A stretch of DNA of 25,674 nt from DATAFF01 sp036257595 (GCA_036257595.1 DATAFF010000114.1:1-25674); one strand, 5' to 3'; shown: positions 1 to 8,551, counted from the first letter of the stretch. Program-made: numbers and translations. Notes: generated by a model not told the origin, from the sequence alone.

Positions 1-138
1 CTCGACATGATGACCATGCAGTCGCCGATCACCCGCGAGGAGGGCATGAAGACCGTGTGTGCTTGCCTCGCCGCGTTCTTTCCCAGACACTTCACCGCAG
101 AAGGCGCTAGAGCATCATGCTCCAAGGTGCCTAAATGA
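1..138 (+). CDS. 3' end of an unidentified gene (partial)
   Basis: Reading frame 1 is open from the first base to a TGA at 136-138 and gives a 45-residue C-terminus beginning LDMMTMQSPITREEG. Its stop overlaps the start of the acyl-CoA dehydrogenase gene as ATGA (135-138), the usual sign of translational coupling. The other two plus-strand frames are closed well before this point (frame 2 near the window start, frame 3 near position 110). I do not recognise the family from this short tail. The upstream part lies outside the window. The coupling suggests it shares an operon, and perhaps a pathway, with the dehydrogenase. The overlap is what makes it credible; no function is assigned. Confidence 0.6.
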   Translation, partial: LDMMTMQSPITREEGMKTVCACLAAFFPRHFTAEGARASCSKVPK

Positions 139-1343
139 CCGTAGGCGCCGCGGCCGCGAGCGGCCCCTACGCCCTTCCACCCGAAGCGGTCGCGTGGGCG
201 CAGCGGGTTCGAGCCTTTGTCGACAGCGAGCTTGTGCCCTATGAGAATCATGCCGAGCTGAACGGCGGCAGGCTGCCGGATGGCGTGGCCGAGCGTCACG
301 AGCGACTCGCCCTTGAGCTTGGTCTTTCGCGCACCGACGTACCCCGCCAATTCGGCGGCCTTGGCCTGACAATCCTGACCCAGGTGGCCATTTCGGAGCA
401 GCTCGGCCGCGTCACCAACGCGCTCTCCTGGTGCTTTCCCGAGGCCCAGGCCTGGATGTTCGAGGCATTCGACGCCGCCCAGATCGACCGCTACGCCCTG
501 CCGATGACGCGCGGCGAGCGCCATGTCTGCTACGCGATCACTGAGGAGCACGCCGGCTCCGACCCCTCCGAAATTGCTACCACCGCCACCCGGGAGGGTG
601 ACCACTACCTACTGTCCGGCGAGAAGTGGCACGTCACCAGCTTCAATCTGGCGGACACCGTGATTGTCCAGGCACGGCTCGGTAACGGCCCGAATTCTGG
701 CGCCCACAGCCTGTTCTTCTGCCCGGTAGATGCTGCGGGACTGCGCGTCGTCCGTTCGCCGGCCTATGCCCACACCTACAACCACCATCATCCGGTGATT
801 GGATTCGAGCGGGTGCGGATCCCGGTCAGGGACCGCATCGGTGCGGAGGGTGATGGCCTGACCTTCACCCAGGCGTGGTTCCGTCGGGAGCGCCTGATGA
901 TTGCCGCCCGCTGCTGCGGTGCCGCCGAACGGCTCATCGAGGCAGCTCTCGATTTCGCACGGAACCGGGTCGTCTCGGGCCAGCCGATCGGCGAATTTCA
1001 GCTGATCCAGGCCATGCTCGCCGACAGCGCGCTGGAGCTTCATGCCGCCCGGCTGGTGACCCGGGAGGCGGCTGCCGCCCATGATTGCGGCCTTGACGTC
1101 AAAGATCTCCACGCTCGTTGCGCGCTCGCCAAGCTCAATGCCAGCGAGATGGCCTGGCGGGTCGCCGACCGGGTCGTCCAGATTTTCGGCGGCCGCGGCT
1201 ATATGCGGGAGAACGTCGCCGAGCGCTTTCTGCGCGAGCTCCGAGTTGATCGGATCTGGGAGGGAACCAGCGAAATCCAGCGCCTGATCATTGCTCGCGG
1301 CCTCCTTAAGCGTGGCCTTGGCGGGGTCATCGGCGCAAACTGA
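135..1343 (+). CDS. Acyl-CoA dehydrogenase family protein
   Basis: This 402-residue protein has the length and layout of FAD-dependent acyl-CoA dehydrogenases, which form the alpha,beta double bond in acyl-CoA thioesters and pass electrons to ETF in the cytoplasm. The FAD/substrate signature ITEEHAGSD lies near residue 135, in place of the commoner TEPxAGSD. The C-terminal signature runs from QIFGGRGYMRE to RIWEGTSEIQ, and Glu376 in WEGTS aligns with the catalytic base of medium-chain enzymes. The ATG at 135 is preceded by AAGGTG (124-129) and overlaps the preceding stop. Substrate chain length cannot be read from the sequence. The following polyamine transporter genes begin 67 nt later, so joint transcription is possible but unproven. 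Confidence 0.9.
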   Translation: MTVGAAAASGPYALPPEAVAWAQRVRAFVDSELVPYENHAELNGGRLPDGVAERHERLALELGLSRTDVPRQFGGLGLTILTQVAISEQLGRVTNALSWCFPEAQAWMFEAFDAAQIDRYALPMTRGERHVCYAITEEHAGSDPSEIATTATREGDHYLLSGEKWHVTSFNLADTVIVQARLGNGPNSGAHSLFFCPVDAAGLRVVRSPAYAHTYNHHHPVIGFERVRIPVRDRIGAEGDGLTFTQAWFRRERLMIAARCCGAAERLIEAALDFARNRVVSGQPIGEFQLIQAMLADSALELHAARLVTREAAAAHDCGLDVKDLHARCALAKLNASEMAWRVADRVVQIFGGRGYMRENVAERFLRELRVDRIWEGTSEIQRLIIARGLLKRGLGGVIGAN

Positions 1344-1410
1344 TCGTTGAACAAGGTCGAAAAAGCTCCCAAACTTGCCAACCTGAACAACGCGCAAGAG
1401 AGAGGTGCGT

Positions 1411-2517
1411 ATGAGTGTTCTTGACCGGCGCGCGGCGCTGAAAGCAGGCGGAGCCGCCTTGGCCACCCCGTTTCTGGTGAGAACCGTGCGGGCAGAAGAA
1501 ACCGTCCACGTCTATAATTGGACCGACTATATCGGCGAGACGACCCTCGATGATTTCCAGAAAGCCACCGGCATCAAGGTCGTCTACGACACCTATGATT
1601 CGACCGAGTCCGCCGAGGCCAAGCTGCTGGCCGGCAAGACCGGCTACGACGTGGTCCTCCAGTCCGGCCAGACCTTGCCGCGCTTCGTCGAGGCCGGCGT
1701 CTACCAGAAGCTCGACAAATCGAAGCTGCCCAATTGGAAGAACCTCGATCCCGAGATCCTCAAGATCATCCAGGGCTGGGACCCCGGCAACGACTATGGC
1801 GCGCCTTACATGTGGGGGACGGTCGGGATCACCTACAATCTCGACATGGTCAAGGAGCGGCTGGGCGACAAGGCACCGCTCTCCTCGCTCGACATCCTGA
1901 TGAAGCCGGAATTCGCCTCCAAGCTTGCCGATTGCGGCATCAGCGTTCTTGAAAGTCCGAGCGACGTCGTCCCGATGGTGCTGAAATATCTCGGCAAGGA
2001 TCCCGATACCACCAACCCGGCCGATTTCGACGCCGTGGTCGAGGCCTTCAAGCCGGTCCGGCAATTTATCAAGACCTTCGATGCCTCAAATTACCTGAAC
2101 GCGCTCCCCAACAAGGAGGTCTGCGTGGTCAACAACTGGTCCGGCGATTATGCCACGGCCAAGAGCCGCGCCAAGGAGGCGGGCATCGAGCTGAACCTCG
2201 CCTATTACGTGCCCGATAGTGGCGCACCCGCATGGTTCGATCTGTGGTGCATCACCAAGGACGCGCCGCATCTCGACAATGCCTACAAGTTCATCAACTA
2301 CCTTCTCGACCCCGAAGTCATTGCCAAATGCACCAATTTCACCAATTACGCACACGCCAATGTTCCGGGGCTGCAATTCACCGACAAGGCCGTGCTCGAC
2401 GATCCGGCGGTCTTCCCGACGGCTGAGATCAAGGCCAAGCTGTGGACGCCGAAGACCCTGTCGAACAAGCTCGAAAGAGCAAGAACCCGGGCCTGGACCA
2501 AGATCAAGACCGGGTGA
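1411..2517 (+). CDS. potF: PotF/PotD-type periplasmic putrescine/polyamine-binding protein
   Basis: A 368-residue extracellular solute-binding protein that delivers substrate to the polyamine importer encoded just downstream. After an N-terminal export signal containing DRRAALKAGG, which resembles a twin-arginine signal, the mature region begins with VHVYNWTDYIGE. Trp37, Asp39 and Tyr40 match ligand-binding positions of E. coli PotF, as far as I can align by memory. Further PotF-like blocks are LDKSKLPNWKNLDPE and GAPYMWGTVGI, and a Trp in NNWSGDYA matches another binding position. I chose the ATG at 1411 because AGAGAGG (1398-1404) sits at good spacing; an in-frame GTG at 1405 overlaps that site. 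Putrescine is the best guess for ligand; spermidine or another diamine is possible. Confidence 0.88.
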   Translation: MSVLDRRAALKAGGAALATPFLVRTVRAEETVHVYNWTDYIGETTLDDFQKATGIKVVYDTYDSTESAEAKLLAGKTGYDVVLQSGQTLPRFVEAGVYQKLDKSKLPNWKNLDPEILKIIQGWDPGNDYGAPYMWGTVGITYNLDMVKERLGDKAPLSSLDILMKPEFASKLADCGISVLESPSDVVPMVLKYLGKDPDTTNPADFDAVVEAFKPVRQFIKTFDASNYLNALPNKEVCVVNNWSGDYATAKSRAKEAGIELNLAYYVPDSGAPAWFDLWCITKDAPHLDNAYKFINYLLDPEVIAKCTNFTNYAHANVPGLQFTDKAVLDDPAVFPTAEIKAKLWTPKTLSNKLERARTRAWTKIKTG

Positions 2518-2523
2518 CCGCCC

Positions 2524-3630
2524 ATGAGCGACAGCACGCCTCAGCCCTATGTGAGCATCGAGCGCGTGACCAAGCGCTTCGGGGACTTCACGGCAGTAGA
2601 CGACATCACCCTTACGATCGACCGGGGGGAGCTGTTCGCTCTCCTCGGCGGTTCTGGCTGCGGCAAGACCACGCTCCTGCGCATGCTTGCCGGCTTCGAG
2701 CAGCCGACCTCCGGGCGCATCATGATCGATGGCGAGGACATGTCCGGGGTTCCGCCCTATGAGCGCCCCGTCAACATGATGTTCCAGTCCTATGCCCTGT
2801 TTCCCCATATGACGGTCGAGCAGAACATCGGCTACGGCCTCAAGCATGAGCCGATGACGGCGGCTGAGCGCCGCGCCCGCGTTGCCGAGATGCTCGATCT
2901 GGTGCAGCTCGTTGGCTATGGCGGGCGCAAGCCACATCAGCTGTCTGGCGGTCAGCGTCAGCGTGTGGCGTTGGCGCGTGCCCTTGCCAAGCAACCCAAG
3001 ATCCTGCTGCTCGACGAGCCCCTTGGTGCGCTCGACAAGAAGCTGCGCGAGGCGACCCAGTTCGAGTTGATGAATATCCAGCACAAGCTTGGCATCACCT
3101 TCATCGTGGTCACCCACGACCAGGAGGAGGCGATGATCCTGGCAAGTCGCATCGCCGTCATGGACCGCGGAAAGATCCGCCAGACCGGCACGCCGACCAA
3201 TGTCTACGAGTTCCCGTGCTCGCGCTTCGTGGCCGACTTCATCGGCTCGATCAACCAGTTCGAGGGCAGCGTCGAGGACATCGAGCATGATCTCGCGGTG
3301 GTCGATGCACCGGAGTGCGGCGGCCGCATAGTCGTCCAGACCGTGGATGGCGTCGCCCGGGGCGCACAGGTCGCCGTTGCGGTCAGGCCCGAAAAGATCC
3401 AGATCGAGCGCACCAGGCCCGCCACCAGCGTCAACGCCTTTCGTGGCAAGGTCCTCGATCTCGGCTATTTCGGTAAGGACTCCCTCTACCGTGTCCAACT
3501 CGATTCAGGCGCCATCCTCAGGGTCAATCGGGTCAATGATCGCCGCGCCGGCGAGAGCGAAAGGGTGGCCTGGGAGGACGAGGTCTGGCTATCCTTCGAG
3601 CCGCAAGCCGCCATTCTGTTGACGGAGTAG
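2524..3630 (+). CDS. potG: PotG/PotA-type polyamine ABC transporter ATP-binding protein
   Basis: This 368-residue ATPase powers polyamine import at the inner face of the cytoplasmic membrane. The ABC domain shows Walker A GGSGCGKT (42-49), Q-loop Gln88, signature LSGGQ (140-144), Walker B LLLDEP (Asp164, Glu165) and H-loop His198. The C-terminal third (from about residue 240) is a TOBE-type regulatory domain, including VAVRPEKIQI, which is typical of PotA/PotG and other CUT1-like ATPases. It starts 6 nt after the potF stop and ends 3 nt before potH, so the four pot genes form one operon. The length is normal and all ATPase motifs are intact. Confidence 0.92.
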   Translation: MSDSTPQPYVSIERVTKRFGDFTAVDDITLTIDRGELFALLGGSGCGKTTLLRMLAGFEQPTSGRIMIDGEDMSGVPPYERPVNMMFQSYALFPHMTVEQNIGYGLKHEPMTAAERRARVAEMLDLVQLVGYGGRKPHQLSGGQRQRVALARALAKQPKILLLDEPLGALDKKLREATQFELMNIQHKLGITFIVVTHDQEEAMILASRIAVMDRGKIRQTGTPTNVYEFPCSRFVADFIGSINQFEGSVEDIEHDLAVVDAPECGGRIVVQTVDGVARGAQVAVAVRPEKIQIERTRPATSVNAFRGKVLDLGYFGKDSLYRVQLDSGAILRVNRVNDRRAGESERVAWEDEVWLSFEPQAAILLTE

Positions 3631-3633
3631 ACG

Positions 3634-4602
3634 ATGGCCGGAATAGCGGCGACCGACAGCGTTCCCGCGGCACGCATGTCCGAGGAGGCGCCCGTCGGCC
3701 GCGGCTTTCGCCAATGGCTTGACCGGAAGGCCTGGCGCGACACCATCATCGCAACGCCGTTCCTCTGGCTGCTGCTCTTCTTCCTGCTGCCCTTCCTGAT
3801 CATTTTCGCGATCAGCCTCGGCGAGGCGACGATGGCCCAGCCGCCGGTCCAATTCGCTGCCGAATGGCCCTATGGCAGCTTGGACAATTATCGACTCATT
3901 GCTTCCGACTCGCTCTATATCGGCGGCTATTTCAACTCGCTGATCTACGCCACCATCTCGACGGTCTTCTGCCTCCTGATCGGCTACCCGATGGCGCTTG
4001 CCATCGCCAGGTCCCGCGGCTCGACGCGCAACCTTCTGCTACTTTTGGTCATCCTGCCCTTCTGGACCTCGTTCCTCCTGCGCGTCTATGCCTGGATGGG
4101 CCTCCTGTCGAACAACAGCTGGTTCAATCAGGGACTGACCTGGATCTACAACCATAGCCTCAATTTCGGGCCGCCGCTGAATGCGATCCCGATGATGAAC
4201 ACCGACTTCGCGGTCATCCTCGGGATCACCTACAGCTACCTGCCCTTCATGGTGCTGCCGCTCTACGCCACCCTCGAGCGCCTCGATCTCACCCTCAACG
4301 AGGCAGCCATGGACCTCGGCTCGCGGCCGTTGGAAGTGTTCAAGGACATCACCCTGCCCTTGTCGATCCCCGGCATCATTGCCGGCTCGATGCTGGTCTT
4401 CATTCCGGCCACCGGCGAGCTTGTCATTCCCTCTTTGATGGGCCGCGCCGACAGCCCGATGATCGGGCGGGTCATCAATGACGAGTTCAGCCTCAACCGC
4501 GACTGGCCGGTCGCATCGGCAATCGCGGTCGCACTGCTGTTGATGCTCGTCGTGCCGATCATGATCTACAACCACTACCAGTCGCGAGCCGACGTCACCT
4601 GA
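3634..4602 (+). CDS. potH: PotH/PotB-type polyamine ABC transporter permease
   Basis: A 322-residue inner-membrane permease with about six hydrophobic segments. The first (about 37-60) follows a roughly 35-residue cytoplasmic N-terminus, and the last ends near residue 315. The cytoplasmic EAA loop that docks with the ATPase reads NEAAMDLGSRPLEVFKDITL (from about residue 222). Binding-protein-dependent transport permeases of the PotB/PotH group share this loop and the segment ATGELVIPSLMG after it. It is the larger of the two permeases, as usual for this family. The start lies 3 nt after the potG stop; the end of potG (GACGGAG) probably supplies the ribosome-binding site. Confidence 0.9.
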   Translation: MAGIAATDSVPAARMSEEAPVGRGFRQWLDRKAWRDTIIATPFLWLLLFFLLPFLIIFAISLGEATMAQPPVQFAAEWPYGSLDNYRLIASDSLYIGGYFNSLIYATISTVFCLLIGYPMALAIARSRGSTRNLLLLLVILPFWTSFLLRVYAWMGLLSNNSWFNQGLTWIYNHSLNFGPPLNAIPMMNTDFAVILGITYSYLPFMVLPLYATLERLDLTLNEAAMDLGSRPLEVFKDITLPLSIPGIIAGSMLVFIPATGELVIPSLMGRADSPMIGRVINDEFSLNRDWPVASAIAVALLLMLVVPIMIYNHYQSRADVT

Positions 4603-4613
4603 GGAGCGGGACA

Positions 4614-5453
4614 GTGAAGCAACGCTCCATATTCCTCTTGACCTGCCTGCTCTTCGGCTACGCCTTCTTCTACATTCCGATTTTCTCCATGATCTTCTTC
4701 TCCTTCAACAAGTCGCGGTTGGCGACGGTGTGGGGCGGGTTCTCGATCGAATGGTACGGGCGGCTCTTCGCCAACGACCAGGTCATCGCTGCCGCCCTCC
4801 TGTCGCTCAAGATCGCCCTGATCAGCGCCACCATGGCAACGATATTCGGCACCATGGCCGGCATGGCGCTCGCCCGCTTTCGCCGCTTCGCCGGCCGCAC
4901 GCTGTTTTCCGGGCTGATCTCTGCACCCCTCATCATGCCGGAGGTCATCACCGGCCTGTCGATGCTCCTGCTCTTCGTCTACATGGAGCAGCTGATCGGC
5001 TGGCCAAACGGCCGGGGCGTGACCACCGTGACCATCGCCCATACCACCTTCTCCATGTCCTACGTCGCCGTCGTCGTTCGCTCCCGCCTCGTTTCCATGG
5101 ACCAGTCGCTCGAGGAGGCGGCCATGGACCTGGGCTCGAAGCCGCTACAGGTGCTGTTCGACATCACTCTGCCACTGATCGCTCCGGCGATGATCTCGGG
5201 CTGGCTGCTCGCCTTCACCCTGTCGCTCGACGACGTGGTCATCACCAATTTCACCAATGGACCCGGCACCACCACCCTGCCGATCTATATCTGGGGAAAG
5301 ATCAAGCTTGGGGTCACCCCGGACATCAATGCACTGGGCACGCTGATCGTGGCGGTAGTCGCAATCGGTGTCCTGATTGCCGGAATTCTCATGTTCCGGG
5401 CGGAACGCCGGCGCGAGCGCGACATTCAACAGGCGATTGCCGCCAATAAATGA
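4614..5453 (+). CDS. potI: PotI/PotC-type polyamine ABC transporter permease
   Basis: A 279-residue second permease of the polyamine importer, pairing with PotH in the membrane. It has a short N-terminus, about six hydrophobic segments, and the EAA loop EEAAMDLGSKPLQVLFDITL (from about residue 168). The segment SLDDVVITNF is characteristic of PotC/PotI proteins. Translation appears to begin at a GTG (4614) placed after GAGGAGCGGG (4601-4610), which is both the end of potH and a strong ribosome-binding site. It is the last gene of the pot operon; 84 nt separate it from gap. There is no clear intrinsic terminator in that gap. Confidence 0.9.
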   Translation: MKQRSIFLLTCLLFGYAFFYIPIFSMIFFSFNKSRLATVWGGFSIEWYGRLFANDQVIAAALLSLKIALISATMATIFGTMAGMALARFRRFAGRTLFSGLISAPLIMPEVITGLSMLLLFVYMEQLIGWPNGRGVTTVTIAHTTFSMSYVAVVVRSRLVSMDQSLEEAAMDLGSKPLQVLFDITLPLIAPAMISGWLLAFTLSLDDVVITNFTNGPGTTTLPIYIWGKIKLGVTPDINALGTLIVAVVAIGVLIAGILMFRAERRRERDIQQAIAANK

Positions 5454-5486
5454 GCGGGGAATGCTGGCGCCGTTCAGGATAAAAAC

Positions 5487-5532
5487 TATATACGGTCAGA
5501 CGTCAGGCACTTGCCGATTTGCATCAAGGAGG
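5487..5532 (+). promoter_or_regulatory. Possible -10 element and strong RBS ahead of gap
   Basis: The short gap between potI and gap contains an AT-rich block with TATATA at 5487-5492, which could be a -10 element, and a near-consensus ribosome-binding site AAGGAGG at 5526-5532, five bases before the ATG at 5538. No good -35 hexamer is visible at 16-18 nt spacing, so the promoter is tentative. The ribosome-binding site is convincing and fixes the gap start. Confidence 0.4.
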
Positions 5533-5537
5533 AACGA

Positions 5538-6545
5538 ATGGCTGTGAGGGTGGCGATCAATGGATTTGGGCGGATCGGACGCAACATTCTTCGCGCCGTC
5601 ATCGAGAGCGGCCGCAAGGACATCGACGTCGTCGCCATCAACGACCTTGGCCCGGCCGAGACCAATGCCCATCTCCTGCGGTTCGACTCGATCCACGGCC
5701 GCTTTCCGGCTGAAGTCGCCGTGGATGGCGACTCTCTGGTGGTTCAGGGCCGCAAGATCCGCGTCACCGCCATCCGCAATCCGGCCGAGCTGCCGCACCG
5801 CGAGCTTGGCGTCGAGATTGCGCTGGAATGCACCGGTCTGTTTACCACGAAAGAGAAAGCCGCAGCTCACCTTCAGGCCGGGGCTCGTCGCGTCCTCGTC
5901 TCGGCACCGGCCGACGGTGCCGACCTCACCGTGGTCTACGGCGTCAACCAGGATAAGCTCGAGCCGTCCCACAAGGTGGTCTCAAATGCTTCCTGCACCA
6001 CCAACTGCCTGGCGCCCGTGGCCAAGATCATCCATGACGCCGTCGGCATCGAGAAGGGCTTCATGACCACCATCCATGCCTATACCGGCGACCAGCCGAC
6101 GCTCGACACCATGCACAAGGATCTTTATCGGGCCCGCGCCGCTGCGCTGTCGATGATCCCCACCTCGACCGGCGCCGCCAAGGCGGTGGGGCTGGTTCTG
6201 CCCGAGCTCAAAGGCAAGCTCGATGGCGTGTCGATCCGGGTCCCCACGCCGAACGTTTCGGTCATCGATCTCAAGGCGGTGGCCAGGCGCGCCACCTCGG
6301 TCGAGGAGATCAACGCCGCGGTACGCAAGGCGGCGGCCGGCGCATTCAAAGGCATCGTCACCACCACCGACCAGCCGAATGTTTCGATCGACTTCAATCA
6401 TGACCCCCATTCGGCGACCTTTGCCGTCGATCAAACCAAGGTGATGGATGGCAATCTGGTGCGGGTGCTGGCCTGGTACGACAATGAATGGGGCTTCTCC
6501 AACCGCATGTGCGACACGACCGCCGCCATGGCGAAGCTGGGCTGA
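5538..6545 (+). CDS. gap: Type I NAD-dependent glyceraldehyde-3-phosphate dehydrogenase
   Basis: This 335-residue enzyme converts glyceraldehyde-3-phosphate, phosphate and NAD+ to 1,3-bisphosphoglycerate in central carbon metabolism. The Rossmann motif INGFGRIGRN is at residues 7-16. The active-site loop SNASCTTNCLAP carries the nucleophile Cys153, with His180 (MTTIH) as general base. The INDLG segment (34-38) places an Asp after the second strand, which favours NAD+ over NADP+ in this family. The C-terminal WYDNEWGFSNRM is standard. I chose the ATG at 5538 over an upstream in-frame ATG at 5511 because AAGGAGG sits five bases before it and the protein then begins with the usual strand. It is followed at once by rpe. 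Confidence 0.96.
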   Translation: MAVRVAINGFGRIGRNILRAVIESGRKDIDVVAINDLGPAETNAHLLRFDSIHGRFPAEVAVDGDSLVVQGRKIRVTAIRNPAELPHRELGVEIALECTGLFTTKEKAAAHLQAGARRVLVSAPADGADLTVVYGVNQDKLEPSHKVVSNASCTTNCLAPVAKIIHDAVGIEKGFMTTIHAYTGDQPTLDTMHKDLYRARAAALSMIPTSTGAAKAVGLVLPELKGKLDGVSIRVPTPNVSVIDLKAVARRATSVEEINAAVRKAAAGAFKGIVTTTDQPNVSIDFNHDPHSATFAVDQTKVMDGNLVRVLAWYDNEWGFSNRMCDTTAAMAKLG

Positions 6546-6551
6546 GCCGGC

Positions 6552-7232
6552 ATGCCCCGTCCGATCTTGATTGCGCCGTCGATCTTGTCGGCCGATCTCA
6601 CGCATCTCGCTGATGAGGTGCGCGCTGTCGATGCCGCCGGCGGCGACTTCATCCATGTCGATGTCATGGACGGGCATTTCGTGCCGAACATCACCTTCGG
6701 CCCGTTGATCGTCGAGGCCATCCGGCCGTTGACCGGGAAGGTGATCGACGTCCATCTGATGATCGCCCCTGTCGACCCCTATATCGAAGCATTCGCCCGC
6801 GCCGGCGCCGACATCATCACCGTCCATGCCGAAGCCGGCCCCCATCTCGATCGCTCGCTGCAGATGGTCCGCTCCTTCGGCAAGCGCGCCGGCGTGTCGC
6901 TCAACCCCTCCACCCCCGACAGCATGCTCGACTATCTGCTGGACCAGATCGATCTCGTTCTGGTCATGACGGTCAATCCGGGCTTTGGCGGCCAGCCCTT
7001 CATCCCTGCCATGACCAGCAAGATCGCCCGCGTCCACGAGCTGATCGGCGGCCGTCCGATCCACCTCGAGGTGGACGGCGGCGTGTCGCCCGATACCGCC
7101 GGCGAGGTTGCCGCGCGCGGTGCCGATGTGCTGGTCGCCGGCTCGGCGGTTTTCAGGGGCGGTCCCGGCGCCTATGCCGCCAACATCACCGCATTGCGCC
7201 AGGCGGCAATCGCCGGCGCTACCTCGCGATAA
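6552..7232 (+). CDS. rpe: Ribulose-phosphate 3-epimerase
   Basis: A 226-residue TIM-barrel enzyme that interconverts D-ribulose-5-phosphate and D-xylulose-5-phosphate in the pentose phosphate (or Calvin) pathway. The motif FIHVDVMDGHFVPN supplies His35 and Asp37, DVHLMI supplies His68, and EVDGGV supplies Asp175. These are the metal ligands, and Asp37 and Asp175 are the catalytic pair. NPGFGGQ (142-148) and the AGSAVF phosphate-binding turn are present. It begins 6 nt after the gap stop, so the two are very likely cotranscribed. The last 14 nt overlap the 3' end of the convergent von Willebrand A gene. Confidence 0.95.
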   Translation: MPRPILIAPSILSADLTHLADEVRAVDAAGGDFIHVDVMDGHFVPNITFGPLIVEAIRPLTGKVIDVHLMIAPVDPYIEAFARAGADIITVHAEAGPHLDRSLQMVRSFGKRAGVSLNPSTPDSMLDYLLDQIDLVLVMTVNPGFGGQPFIPAMTSKIARVHELIGGRPIHLEVDGGVSPDTAGEVAARGADVLVAGSAVFRGGPGAYAANITALRQAAIAGATSR

Positions 7233-8481
7233 AGATCGCCTCCTGCACCTTCGACCTGATTCCGTCGAAGGCCGCCGCCAGGTCCGAGCCGTTCCTTGCA
7301 TCGAAGAAGAGCTTTTCAGGGTCCGAGGCGCATTCGCGAAGCCTTTCGACAGTTGACGGCTTTTGGCCCAGATCGAAAGCCACCGTCGCAACGGTGATCC
7401 CCGCCGCCTTGGCATTGCGGCACAGCTGTTCCAGATTGCGCTCGCCATCCTCCGGCGTCTCGCTGCCGGCGGGACCGAAGGCTTGCTCCGTCTGGTCTCC
7501 ATCTGTCAGGAGAACCAGCACCTTTACCGTCTTCCTGTCGCTCTCCGACACGCCCTCGGCGAATGGCGCACTGGATGACAGCACATGCCAGCCGAACTCG
7601 AAGCCGAGCGCGATGTGGGTCATGTCGTAAGGCGTCATCCCCTGCAGTTGCCGCTTCACTGCCGCGTGATCGCTCGACAGCGGCCGCACCACCAGGCCGT
7701 TCGAAAGATAGGGCCCGCATGGCCGGGTTCCGTACAGATGGAGAGGCTGGCCCCATTTGGTGTCGTCATCGTCGGGATCGGGAGACGTCACCGTGAGGTT
7801 GTGGGGATATTTGCGGTCCTGCGTGCAATTCCTCCAGGTCGTTCCCGGCTTCTCGCCGACCACCATCGAGCCGGGCAGGCTAACCCATACGTGTTGCGAG
7901 AACGGCACCAGCGCGAATTTCACATGCTTGGCTCCTTCGCCGGTCGTCAGGTCGTCGATCATCCTGGACGCCGCGTCCCGCATGGACAGGTACTTCACCC
8001 GCCCACCGCTGATGGGCAGCCCGTTCATCGAGCCGGAATAGTCGAGCACCAGCGCGATCTCGGCATCTCTCTGCCCGGGAACGCCGATCTGGACATTCGC
8101 CCCGACCTCCATTCTGTGAATGCCCGCGAGCTTCATGAAGGTGGTCGGCAGCGCGGCTGCCGCGCTGGCCTGGACGGTGCCGTCGACCAGGGTCACCGTC
8201 GGCACCGGCTCGACCCCGTAGCGGCTTCTGAAATTGGAGGTGAAGGTGGTTTTGGCCAGCGTGATCCGCTGGTCATCGCTCAGGCTTCGTGACGCAGCCG
8301 CCGCGAGCGCGCCGGCATCGAGCGCCGCCTGCAGCTCTGTCTTGAGATCGAGCGCCCGGCTGTAATCGAGGGCGACCCCGGCCGCCAGCATGAACGGGAC
8401 GACCGACACCCCGAACACCAGCGCCACGGCGGCGCGATCGTTTCTGCCGAAGCCGCCGAGCCAGGCCAAAAGCTTACCCAT
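7219..8481 (-). CDS. TadG-like pilus assembly protein with von Willebrand A domain
   Basis: This 420-residue protein has the TadE/TadG-type N-terminus: a short charged start (FGRNDRAAVA), one membrane segment at about 20-38, then DYSRALDLKTELQAALDAGAL, as seen in Flp/Tad pilus-associated proteins. A von Willebrand A domain follows, with the MIDAS motif DYSGS at 147-151, a Thr in PYDMTHIALG and an Asp in LLTDGDQ. The family is thought to sit in the membrane with its bulk in the periplasm. A strong ribosome-binding site GAGGAAGGGG precedes the ATG by about 7 nt. No other tad genes are in the window, so it is an orphan here. Its role could be in pili or a more general envelope adhesion function. 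Confidence 0.82.
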   Translation of the reverse strand: MGKLLAWLGGFGRNDRAAVALVFGVSVVPFMLAAGVALDYSRALDLKTELQAALDAGALAAAASRSLSDDQRITLAKTTFTSNFRSRYGVEPVPTVTLVDGTVQASAAAALPTTFMKLAGIHRMEVGANVQIGVPGQRDAEIALVLDYSGSMNGLPISGGRVKYLSMRDAASRMIDDLTTGEGAKHVKFALVPFSQHVWVSLPGSMVVGEKPGTTWRNCTQDRKYPHNLTVTSPDPDDDDTKWGQPLHLYGTRPCGPYLSNGLVVRPLSSDHAAVKRQLQGMTPYDMTHIALGFEFGWHVLSSSAPFAEGVSESDRKTVKVLVLLTDGDQTEQAFGPAGSETPEDGERNLEQLCRNAKAAGITVATVAFDLGQKPSTVERLRECASDPEKLFFDARNGSDLAAAFDGIRSKVQEAIFIAR

Positions 8482-8508
8482 GTCCGAACCCCTTCCTCAG
8501 ATCTTGGC

Positions 8509-8523
8509 GTCCCGATCCGGGAC
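8509..8523. other. Perfect GTCCCG/CGGGAC palindrome upstream of the vWA gene
   Basis: GTCCCG (8509-8514) and CGGGAC (8518-8523) form a 6-bp inverted repeat around a 3-nt centre, about 27 nt upstream of the vWA start codon and just beyond its ribosome-binding site. It could be an operator or a 5' leader hairpin; nothing else supports either reading. Confidence 0.3.
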
Positions 8524-8551
8524 ATGCCGAATTTTCATCGGAAGGGTCTCA

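Noticed and set aside
2086..3498. A 470-codon minus-strand open frame opposite potF and potG
   Set aside because: Antisense shadow of genes with intact ABC and binding-protein motifs.
5982..7502. A 506-codon minus-strand open frame opposite gap and rpe
   Set aside because: It conflicts with gap and rpe on one side and with the vWA gene on the same strand in another frame; no motifs.
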